Positions 33,840 through 41,786 of a stretch of 64,000 nt of DNA are shown here, piece by piece. How positions within the stretch are numbered: the first letter of the stretch is position 1; every line of letters begins with the position of its first letter. The translations under genes and the position numbers were made by a program. Source of the stretch: Hyphomicrobiales bacterium (lineage in GTDB: Bacteria; Pseudomonadota; Alphaproteobacteria; Rhizobiales; Rhizobiaceae); assembly GCA_900473205.1 (NCBI GenBank), contig UCLB01000025.1, forward strand, positions 54,512 to 118,511. Direction: 5' to 3'. The notes beneath the pieces were generated by a model. It was not told the DNA's origin and did not search any database. It saw nothing but the letters and a program-made list of their open reading frames with translations.

Positions 33840-35993
33840 ATGGCCAAGAAACCCGCTGCTCCCAAATCAGTGCAACAGACAGACGTCGTGACCATTCACG
33901 ACCAGAAAATGCAACGCGGACAGGGTGGTGGACTCCACCAGTTTGCCGACGGCGACACGCCCGTCATGACCACCGCCCAGGGCGGCCCGGTTGCAGACGA
34001 CCAGAATTCCCTGCGGATCGGCGCGCGCGGCCCGCTCGTCATGGACGACTTTTACTTCCGCGAGAAGATGTTCCATTTCGACCATGAACGCATTCCGGAG
34101 CGCGTGGTTCACGCCCGCGGTTACGGTGCGCATGGCTATTTTGAAACCTACGAATCTCTGGCTGCCTATACCAAGGCCGACCTGTTCCAGCGCAAGGGTG
34201 AAAAGACCCCGCTCTTCGTGCGCTTCTCCACGGTTGCGGGTAACAAGGGCTCTGCCGATCTGGCGCGCGATGTGCGCGGCTTTGCCGTCAAGGTCTATAC
34301 CAAGGAAGGGAACTGGGATTTGGTTGGCAACAACATTCCAGTCTTCTTTATTCAGGATGCCATCAAATTTCCCGACCTGATCCATGCCGCCAAGCAGGAG
34401 CCGGACCGGGCTTTCCCCCAGGCGCAGACGGCCCATGACAATTTCTGGGATTTCATCACCCTGACGCCCGAGAGCATGAACATGGTCATGTGGATCATGT
34501 CTGACAGAACCATTCCGCGTTCGCTACGCTTCATGGAAGGTTTCGGCGTCCACACCTTCCGTTTCGTCAACGACAAGGACGAATCCACCTTCGTCAAATT
34601 CCATTGGAAGCCGAAACTGGGTCTTCAGTCCGTTGCCTGGAACGAAGCCGTCAAGATCAATGGCGCCGACCCGGACTTCCACCGCCGCGACCTCTGGCAT
34701 GCCATCCAGTCCGGCAATTTCCCGGAATGGGAGTTGCAGGTCCAGCTGTTCGATCAGGAATTTGCCGACAGCTTCGACTTCGACGTTCTCGATCCGACCA
34801 AGATCATTCCCGAAGAAATCCTGCCGCCAAAGGCCATTGGCCGCATGGTGCTGGATCGCATGCCGGACAATTTCTTTGCCGAGACCGAACAGGTCGCGTT
34901 CATGACCCAGAATGTGCCGCCGGGCATCGATTTCAGCAACGATCCGCTGCTTCAGGGCCGTAACTTCTCCTATCTCGACACGCAGCTGAAGCGTCTCGGT
35001 GGCCCGAACTTCACCCATCTGCCGATCAATGCGCCCAAGTGTCCTTTCGCGCATTTCCAGCAGGATGGTCATATGGCGATGCGCAATCCGGTCGGTCGGG
35101 TCAATTACCAGCCAAACTCGCATGGCGAAGGCCCACGGGAATCGCCAACGCAGGGCTATCGTCACTTCCCGGCGGAAGAACAGGGCACCAAGGCACGCCT
35201 TCGCCCCGAAAGCTTCGCCGACCATTACAGCCAGGCGCGGCAGTTCTACATCAGCCAGACCGGTGCAGAACAGCGCCACATCGCAGCAGCGCTGACATTC
35301 GAACTCAGCAAGGTCGAAATTCCGGCCATTCGTGAACGTATGGTTTCGCATCTGCTCAACATCGATGAGACGTTAGCAATGACCGTCGCGCAGAAGCTTG
35401 GTTTCGAATCCATGCCGAAGCCAGCCGATGCCGCCATGCCGACACGGCAGGATCTCGATCCATCGCCCGCCCTCAGCATTGTCCAGAACGGGCCGAAGCG
35501 TTTCGAAGGTCGCAAGCTCGGCATTCTCATCACCGATGGCGTCGATGTCGGTATGCTTTCGGCACTGACGGAAGCGATCACTGCCGAAAAGGCCGTGTTT
35601 GAGCTGATCGCGCCAAAAGTGGGCGGTGTCAAAGCTTCCGATGGCAGCATGATCAAGGCTCACCACATGATCGACGGCGGCCCTTCAGTCCTCTTCGATG
35701 CGGTTGCTCTGTTGACCTCGCCGGAAGGAATTGAAGACCTGGTCGATGAAGCGACTGCGCGTGACTTCGTGGCGGATGCCTTCCAGCATTGCAAATTCAT
35801 CGGTTACGTTGAATCCGCCATGCCGCTGCTGCAAAAGGCGGGCATTGCAGGAGCAATCGATGAAGGCGTGGTTGCCCTGCCGCAGGACGAAGACCCGACA
35901 GACTTCGTCGCCAAGCTGGCCGATCTGCGCGTTTGGGGCCGCGAGCCCTCCGTGAAGCTCGGCAAGGCGTCTCCACCGCCTGCCAATAAATAA
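33840..35993 (+). CDS. katE: large-subunit catalase HPII
   Basis: 717 aa from the ATG at 33840, preceded by GAGGAAA. The catalase core holds the distal His in [12 protein letters not shown], the Asn in [13 protein letters not shown] and the haem-ligand Tyr region [17 protein letters not shown]-terminal class I GATase-like domain (about 545-705, [15 protein letters not shown] onward) defines the large clade 2 catalases such as E. coli HPII. It degrades hydrogen peroxide in the cytoplasm. A terminator lies just upstream, and no EcfG box is seen in the 50 bases before the start. Confidence 0.95.
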   Translation: MAKKPAAPKSVQQTDVVTIHDQKMQRGQGGGLHQFADGDTPVMTTAQGGPVADDQNSLRIGARGPLVMDDFYFREKMFHFDHERIPERVVHARGYGAHGYFETYESLAAYTKADLFQRKGEKTPLFVRFSTVAGNKGSADLARDVRGFAVKVYTKEGNWDLVGNNIPVFFIQDAIKFPDLIHAAKQEPDRAFPQAQTAHDNFWDFITLTPESMNMVMWIMSDRTIPRSLRFMEGFGVHTFRFVNDKDESTFVKFHWKPKLGLQSVAWNEAVKINGADPDFHRRDLWHAIQSGNFPEWELQVQLFDQEFADSFDFDVLDPTKIIPEEILPPKAIGRMVLDRMPDNFFAETEQVAFMTQNVPPGIDFSNDPLLQGRNFSYLDTQLKRLGGPNFTHLPINAPKCPFAHFQQDGHMAMRNPVGRVNYQPNSHGEGPRESPTQGYRHFPAEEQGTKARLRPESFADHYSQARQFYISQTGAEQRHIAAALTFELSKVEIPAIRERMVSHLLNIDETLAMTVAQKLGFESMPKPADAAMPTRQDLDPSPALSIVQNGPKRFEGRKLGILITDGVDVGMLSALTEAITAEKAVFELIAPKVGGVKASDGSMIKAHHMIDGGPSVLFDAVALLTSPEGIEDLVDEATARDFVADAFQHCKFIGYVESAMPLLQKAGIAGAIDEGVVALPQDEDPTDFVAKLADLRVWGREPSVKLGKASPPPANK

Positions 35994-36004
35994 TAGCGAT
36001 GACG

Positions 36005-36037
36005 AAGCGCGGCATCCGGTGCCGCGCTTTTCTTTTT
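36005..36037 (+). terminator. terminator after katE
   Basis: AAGCGCGGCA and TGCCGCGCTT form a 10-bp stem with a 4-5-base loop followed by T-rich sequence. It stands only 21 bases before the glycosyltransferase operon. Confidence 0.88.
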
Positions 36038-36057
36038 AGCAAGGAGACGCTTTGACG

Positions 36058-37218
36058 ATGATCGAAAAATCGAAGCCCAGACGGCTCGTCGTTATCAGCG
36101 ATTTCCAGGGCGGCGGTCCCTTCCCGGCCGATATCCCGTCCATCGAAACCTTACAGCAGCAATGGCAAAGTGGGGCGCGCGGAACGCCTGCCATCGCAAC
36201 AGACGCAATCCCCGATTTTCAGGTCGAAGGCGGCTATATCGAACGTCTGCCGCTCGCCTGTGTGAAAGCCGGAATGGTCGATGTCATCGAAATATGGACC
36301 CATTGGCGCAGCGACGATCTACCAGAAGCTGATCTCAGCCAGGCGCCGCTCATCATCCGGCGTTCGTTTCAGATGAATGGCCCGGAGGCGCCTTTTCACT
36401 CCAATGACATGCTGGCGCATATCCAAACCTTCGGTCCGCCGGAGATGCTCTGCGTCTGGGGCTTAGGTGTGTCGGAAGAGATTTTGATTGCCTGCGATAA
36501 AACCTACAAAATATATAATTCCATCGATGCACCTGCCTTGCGAATTTCGCCGGAGGTCAGCAGACATTTCGACCTGGTCCTGACTGGCGCAGAATGGCAG
36601 TCGGACGAGGTGACGGCGCTTCACCCGCAGATGAGAACCGCAATTCTTCCCATCGGCCCGGAATTCGCCTCCGACAGCATGTTCTACCCTATCGAGGGGG
36701 CCGAGCCATACGACATCATCTATGTCGCGGCGGCGCAGGGGTATAAGCGTCACGACATTCTTTTCGAGGCAATGGCAAAATTTCCGTGCTCCCTCCGCGC
36801 GCTCTGTGTTTTTGGCTACGGAGAAATGAGCGAGGATCTGCGACAGCAGGCCCACGATCTCGGGATCGACGTCGATTTCGTCGGGCCGCCCGGTGTTTCC
36901 TTCGCAGAGGTCAACCGTTTGATGAACCTCGCCAAAATGGGCGTCGTCTGCGGTGTGAATGATGGCGCACCGGCCATTCTCACAGAATACATGCTGGCAG
37001 GACTGCCGGTGCTTGCGAACAATCATCTCAGTTGCGGTCTGCAATATATCACCGCGCAAACAGGTCAGGTCGCATCCGCCGAGCAGTTCCACGAAGGCAT
37101 CGCATCGATGCTGGAGAAGCTCGACACTTTCTCTCCCCGTCAGGCGGTGATCGATAACTGGACATGGCCGCATTCCATTGAAAAATTGCGAAAAATTATC
37201 GATATTTCAGAATATTAG
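36058..37218 (+). CDS. glycosyltransferase (GT4-like), first gene of the glycan operon
   Basis: 386 aa from the ATG at 36058; a TTG at 36052 is too close to the AAGGAGA Shine-Dalgarno. The N-terminal half has no close family resemblance by eye. The C-terminal half is a Rossmann-like GT-B donor domain: YDIIYVAAAQGYKRHDILFEAM, then VDFVGPPGVSFAEVNRLMNLA, and DGAPAILTEYMLAGLPVLANN with the EX7E-like Glu that holds the nucleotide sugar. It probably transfers a sugar to an unknown acceptor. First of four linked genes. A terminator sits 21 bases upstream, so the promoter must overlap katE's 3' end or transcription must read through. Confidence 0.78.
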   Translation: MIEKSKPRRLVVISDFQGGGPFPADIPSIETLQQQWQSGARGTPAIATDAIPDFQVEGGYIERLPLACVKAGMVDVIEIWTHWRSDDLPEADLSQAPLIIRRSFQMNGPEAPFHSNDMLAHIQTFGPPEMLCVWGLGVSEEILIACDKTYKIYNSIDAPALRISPEVSRHFDLVLTGAEWQSDEVTALHPQMRTAILPIGPEFASDSMFYPIEGAEPYDIIYVAAAQGYKRHDILFEAMAKFPCSLRALCVFGYGEMSEDLRQQAHDLGIDVDFVGPPGVSFAEVNRLMNLAKMGVVCGVNDGAPAILTEYMLAGLPVLANNHLSCGLQYITAQTGQVASAEQFHEGIASMLEKLDTFSPRQAVIDNWTWPHSIEKLRKIIDISEY

Positions 37219-37235
37219 AAAGTTTTCACGCCTTA

Positions 37236-37260
37236 GGAACAAAGCCCTTCACGGCTGGTT
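37236..37260 (+). promoter_or_regulatory. EcfG-like box before the second glycosyltransferase gene
   Basis: GGAAC (37236-37240), 16-base spacer, GGTT (37257-37260), one mismatch to CGTT, 30 bases before the ATG at 37291. It has the same form as the box before the PepSY gene. Confidence 0.45.
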
Positions 37261-37290
37261 TGAGTATGTCTCTCAAATGCGGATGTGCCA

Positions 37291-38544
37291 ATGAATCTCT
37301 CCAGTTCGATTTCCCCGCCGTCACTTGCAGTGTCTGAGCGGAAGACCCCGCTTATCTGCTTTTCGCACCTTCGGTGGGATTTCGTTCTTCAGCGTCCGCA
37401 GCATTTGATGTCGCGTTTCGCAAGGGAGAGGGCTGTCTTCTTTTTTGAAGAATTTATACCCACGGACCATCATCTGGCCTATCTGGAAATCCACCCTTTC
37501 GAGGGAACGACGGTCAAGTCCGTTCGTCCGCGCATACCCCACTGGTGGAGCGAGGCCGACCGCGAAAAGGCACTCGCCAATCTGTTGGATGACCTGCTGG
37601 CGATGTATGGCGCCGCACGCCCGATCCTGTGGTTCTACACCCCGACAATGTATAGTTTTGCACGCCACATAGATGCCTCCGCCATTATCTATGACTGCAT
37701 GGATGAGCTGGCGAATTTCAAATTCGCGCCGCATCACATGAAGGATATGGAAGCTGCGCTTATGGCGGAGGCCGATGTCGTCTTTACCGGCGGCTACAGC
37801 CTTTATGAAGCCAAACGCCATCAGCACGACAACATCCATCCCTTCCCTTCCGGCGTAGACGTCGCCCATTTCCATTCCGCCCGCAGGGACAGGACGGAGC
37901 CCGCCGACCAGCTATCCATCCCCGGCCAGAAGGTCGGCTATTACGGCGTCATCGATGAGCGTCTGGATCTGGAACTGATCGAAGCCTTGGCCAAGGCCAG
38001 ACCGCAGCTGTCCTTCGTCTTCATCGGCCCCGTTGTCAAAATTGCCCCGGAAGATTTGCCGAGGGCCGATAACATTCACTATCTCGGCCAGAAGAATTAC
38101 CACGACCTGCCGACCTATGTATCCGGCTGGAGCGCAGCACTGATGCCCTTTGCGCTGAACAGCTCGACGCAATTCATCAGCCCGACCAAGACGCCGGAAT
38201 ATCTGGCCGCTGGCCGCCCTGTCGTCAGCACGGCGATTACGGATGTCGTACGCCATTACGGCGATATCAATGGCGTCTTCGTTGCCGCAGACGCCCCAGC
38301 TTTCGCAAAGGCCTGCGATGAGGCCATTGCCTTGAAGGTTGGCGGCAAAGACTGGCTGGCAGCGATTGATGTCATGCTGGAAGGCTCTTCCTGGGACAAG
38401 ACCTACCTGTCCATGAAAGGACTGATGGACGAAGCTGTTCTGCGCAATGCCTACCCGACCATCCCAGCCAAAAAAGTTCTGCCCAGAAAAGCAGGCCTCA
38501 CCCCGGCTGCTCTTGGGGATGCCTTGGCTGTCCCCAGCCTATGA
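37291..38544 (+). CDS. glycosyltransferase (GT4-like), second gene of the glycan operon
   Basis: 417 aa from the ATG at 37291; a GTG at 37285 is an alternative. The N-terminal FSHLRWDFVLQRPQHLMSRFA is a recognisable signature of a bacterial GT group often found beside nucleotide-sugar mutases. The donor half has GYYGVIDERLDLELIEALA, HYLGQKNYHDLPTYVSGWSA and SPTKTPEYLAAGRPVVST. No membrane segments, so it is cytoplasmic or peripheral. Its stop overlaps the next start by 4 bases, tying it to the large fusion gene. Confidence 0.82.
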   Translation: MNLSSSISPPSLAVSERKTPLICFSHLRWDFVLQRPQHLMSRFARERAVFFFEEFIPTDHHLAYLEIHPFEGTTVKSVRPRIPHWWSEADREKALANLLDDLLAMYGAARPILWFYTPTMYSFARHIDASAIIYDCMDELANFKFAPHHMKDMEAALMAEADVVFTGGYSLYEAKRHQHDNIHPFPSGVDVAHFHSARRDRTEPADQLSIPGQKVGYYGVIDERLDLELIEALAKARPQLSFVFIGPVVKIAPEDLPRADNIHYLGQKNYHDLPTYVSGWSAALMPFALNSSTQFISPTKTPEYLAAGRPVVSTAITDVVRHYGDINGVFVAADAPAFAKACDEAIALKVGGKDWLAAIDVMLEGSSWDKTYLSMKGLMDEAVLRNAYPTIPAKKVLPRKAGLTPAALGDALAVPSL

Positions 38545-41500
38545 GCGATAACCAGCGACGGATCATCTTAGCAACGGAAAGTCTGGACCCGTCGGGCATG
38601 GGTGAGCACATGCTTACACTTGGCCGCGCGCTTCAGGAAGATTGGAACGTCACCATCGCCGCCCCCGCCGGTGGCGATAATGAGCTGATCGCAAGGGCCG
38701 CGCGCCTTGGCCTTGCGGTGAAGACAATCGATGACATGGAAAGCTTTTCGCAGTGGCTGCAACCCACAGAGACATCTCTCCTTCATGTCCATGCCGGCAT
38801 CGGCTGGGAAGGCCATGCGCTTGCTCGCGCCGGCATTGCCAGCGGCATTCCCATCATCAGAACAGAGCATCTGCCCTACCTCCTGACCGACGCTGACCAG
38901 CAGGAACAATATGCCCGCGAATGCGCAGCCCTCGCCCACCGCATCGTCGTGTCGGATGCGTCCAGATCGAGCTTCGAGAACAATGGCGTCGCGCCGGACC
39001 AGATCACCGTTGTGCGCAACGGCACCTTCGCACTGGAACGCACAGGGGGCGAGCACGTCAGCGTGATCGATGGTCTCGAAGGCAAAAAGGTCCTGATAAC
39101 GGTCGCCCGCTTCACCAAGCAGAAAGACCAAGCTACGCTCATCGAAGCCCTGCCCGCCGTTCTCGCCGTCCACCCATCGACCATGCTCCTGCTGATCGGC
39201 AGAGGCGAGGAAATGGCCGCCGTTCAGACACTGGTTCGCGAACGCTCGCTCGACGACCACGTCATCTTCACCGGTCACCGCACGGATATTGCTGCGCTGA
39301 TGTCCAGCGCCGATCTCTTCGTTTTGCCATCGAAATTCGAAGGACTGCCACTCGCGGTTCTCGAGGCCATGTCTCTGGGGTTGCCTGTCGTCGCGACAAA
39401 TATTGGCGGCAATATCGAGGCGCTGGGATTGGACCATCCCTATCTCGCAGAAAGCGGAAACGCTGCCTCCCTGGCCCATGTGCTGATTGAGGCGCTCAAC
39501 GATCCAAAGCGGGCAGAAGCCATCGGACAGGCCGGGGCCGCCCGGTTTCAAACGCAATTCTCAGCACAGCGCATGGCAAATGAAACCGCCGCCGTTTACG
39601 GGCGCGTTCTTTCCCAACAGCCGCATTTTACACAAGGACATGCTTTCATGGACAAGACACGCATCGGCTTTATCGGCGTTGGCGGCATCGCCCATCGCCA
39701 TCTGGATATATTGGCCGGTTTCGAAGACGTGGCGCTGGTCGCCTTCGCCGACCCGGATTTTGCACGCGCAGAACAGGCCGCGTCACGCTTCGGCGCAAAG
39801 GCTTTCGACAGCCACCGCTCCATGCTGGAGCAGGAAACGCTGGATGCCGTCTATATCTGCATTCCGCCCTTTGCCCATGGCGATGCGGAACGCGACCTGA
39901 TCAGCCGCAGCATCCCCTTCTTCGTCGAAAAGCCGATCACGCTCGATCTGGCACTGGCCGAAGAGCTAAGCGCGGCCATTGAAGCCGCCAACCTCATCAC
40001 CGGTGTCGGCTACCACTGGCGTTATCTCGACACTGTGGAAGAGGCGCGTCACCTGCTTGCCGATAACCCGGCCCAGCTTCTGTCCGGCTACTGGCTGGAC
40101 CAGACCCCACCACCGCAATGGTGGTGGAAGACGGATCGCTCCGGCGGCCAGATGGTGGAGCAGGCAACCCATATTATCGACCTTGCCCGTTACCTCATTG
40201 GCGAAGTCACGCAGGTCTATGGCCGCGCCGGCTTCAAGGATCGGCCCGATTTTCCGGGGCTCGATGTGCCTGCGGTGACGACGGCCAGCCTGACCTTCCA
40301 GTCCGGCGTCATTGCCAATATCTCCTCCACCTGCCTTCTGGGCTGGAGCCACAAGGTCGGCCTGAACATTTTCGCGGATCGTCTCGCAATCGAGCTGACC
40401 GATCATGACATCATGGTCGATGTCGGTGCCGGTCGCCCCGTGCGCCATGCCGAAGGCGATCCCGTCTGGCGGGAAGACCGCGACTTCATCGATGCTGTGC
40501 GCGGCGGCGAAAACCACATTCGCTGCACCTATGAAGATGCATTGGCCACCCACCGTGTTGCACTGGCCGTGGCAACATCGGCAGACAATGGCGAAGCGCT
40601 GACGCTGGAACAGCCGCTGCTCGACCGAAACCCGCAGGCACCCTTGCGCTTCCTACCCCGGGAAGAGGCACCGCCGCAGGGCCTTGCTCCCGGCCACCGC
40701 ATCATCCGCTCACTCGGCATCGAAGCACCCGGCAGAGCCTATTTCTTCGATTACGAGGAAGGCCCACCCGGCGATGGCCAGATCCGTCTGGAAACTCTCT
40801 ATACCGGTTTTTCGGCTGGCACTGAACTGACCTTCATGAAGAACACCAACCCTTACTTCCATTCCCGTTTCGATGCCGGGCGCGGCGTGTTCTTAGAAAA
40901 CGAGCCGGATTTACATTATCCCGTACCCTTCCTCGGCTATATGGAAGTGGCGCGCGTCACCGAGTCTCGTTGCGGCGATTTCCACCCGGGCGACGTTCTG
41001 GCAACCACTTACGCCCACAAAAGCGGCCACACCGCCAATCCCTTCCATGACGTGCTGGTGCCGATGCCCGGCGATATAGACCCGGTGCTCGGCGTCCTCG
41101 TCGCCCAGATGGGGCCTATTGCCGCCAATGGCATTCTGCATGCAGACGCGGATGCACTCGGCACCAACATCGCCTCCTTCGGCGCGGGCATTGCCGGACG
41201 CAATGTCATCATCATAGGCGCTGGCACAGTCGGGTTGATGACGGCGCTGTTTGCGCAGAAGGCTGGCGCGCTCGGCGTCATCATCGCCGACCCGTCAGAG
41301 TTCCGGCGTTCAAAGGCCGAAGCCATGGGGCTCATGGCCATGACGGAAGATGCGGCATGGCAGCACGCCAAGGCACGCTGGCACAATGGCGGCAGCGACC
41401 GCGGCGCGGATATCGTCTTCCAGACGCGTGCCCATGCGGAAAGCCTGCATGCCGCGCTCAAAGCTTTGCGCCCGCAGGGTACCGTCATCGACCTTGCCTT

Positions 41501-41786
41501 TTATCAGGGCGGTGCAGACCGGCTGCGGCTGGGTGACGAGTTTCACCACAACGGCCTCAACATCCGCTGCGCCCAGATCAACCGCGTCCCGCGCGGTCTC
41601 GGCAGCCAGTGGGACAGGCGTCGCCTTGCCCATGAAACAATCAGCCTGCTGAAAAGCCATGGGCCAATCATCCGCGAACAGATGATCACCCATATCGTGC
41701 CCTTCGAGGATGGCCCGGCCTTCCTGGCTGACCTCGTCGCCAACCGTCCGGAATTTCTACAGATCGTTTTCAAGGTCGAAGCATGA
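38541..41786 (+). CDS. three-domain fusion: glycosyltransferase, Gfo/Idh/MocA oxidoreductase, medium-chain dehydrogenase
   Basis: 1081 aa. Residues 1-365 are a GT4-type glycosyltransferase (KVLITVARFTKQKDQATLIEAL, FVLPSKFEGLPLAVLEAMSLG). Residues 370-690 are a Gfo/Idh/MocA oxidoreductase with the NAD loop RIGFIGVGGIAHRHL and the FVEKP motif. Residues 705-1081 are a medium-chain dehydrogenase with Rossmann loop IIGAGTVGLMTALFAQKAG. At 799-802 the usual GHE of zinc alcohol dehydrogenases is replaced by GYME, so a catalytic zinc is doubtful. An AAGGA plus in-frame ATG at 39648 (Met370) could restart translation at the oxidoreductase. It overlaps both neighbours by 4 bases. The oxidoreductases could make or modify the sugar that the transferase uses; substrates are unknown. 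Confidence 0.88.
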   Translation: MSDNQRRIILATESLDPSGMGEHMLTLGRALQEDWNVTIAAPAGGDNELIARAARLGLAVKTIDDMESFSQWLQPTETSLLHVHAGIGWEGHALARAGIASGIPIIRTEHLPYLLTDADQQEQYARECAALAHRIVVSDASRSSFENNGVAPDQITVVRNGTFALERTGGEHVSVIDGLEGKKVLITVARFTKQKDQATLIEALPAVLAVHPSTMLLLIGRGEEMAAVQTLVRERSLDDHVIFTGHRTDIAALMSSADLFVLPSKFEGLPLAVLEAMSLGLPVVATNIGGNIEALGLDHPYLAESGNAASLAHVLIEALNDPKRAEAIGQAGAARFQTQFSAQRMANETAAVYGRVLSQQPHFTQGHAFMDKTRIGFIGVGGIAHRHLDILAGFEDVALVAFADPDFARAEQAASRFGAKAFDSHRSMLEQETLDAVYICIPPFAHGDAERDLISRSIPFFVEKPITLDLALAEELSAAIEAANLITGVGYHWRYLDTVEEARHLLADNPAQLLSGYWLDQTPPPQWWWKTDRSGGQMVEQATHIIDLARYLIGEVTQVYGRAGFKDRPDFPGLDVPAVTTASLTFQSGVIANISSTCLLGWSHKVGLNIFADRLAIELTDHDIMVDVGAGRPVRHAEGDPVWREDRDFIDAVRGGENHIRCTYEDALATHRVALAVATSADNGEALTLEQPLLDRNPQAPLRFLPREEAPPQGLAPGHRIIRSLGIEAPGRAYFFDYEEGPPGDGQIRLETLYTGFSAGTELTFMKNTNPYFHSRFDAGRGVFLENEPDLHYPVPFLGYMEVARVTESRCGDFHPGDVLATTYAHKSGHTANPFHDVLVPMPGDIDPVLGVLVAQMGPIAANGILHADADALGTNIASFGAGIAGRNVIIIGAGTVGLMTALFAQKAGALGVIIADPSEFRRSKAEAMGLMAMTEDAAWQHAKARWHNGGSDRGADIVFQTRAHAESLHAALKALRPQGTVIDLAFYQGGADRLRLGDEFHHNGLNIRCAQINRVPRGLGSQWDRRRLAHETISLLKSHGPIIREQMITHIVPFEDGPAFLADLVANRPEFLQIVFKVEA

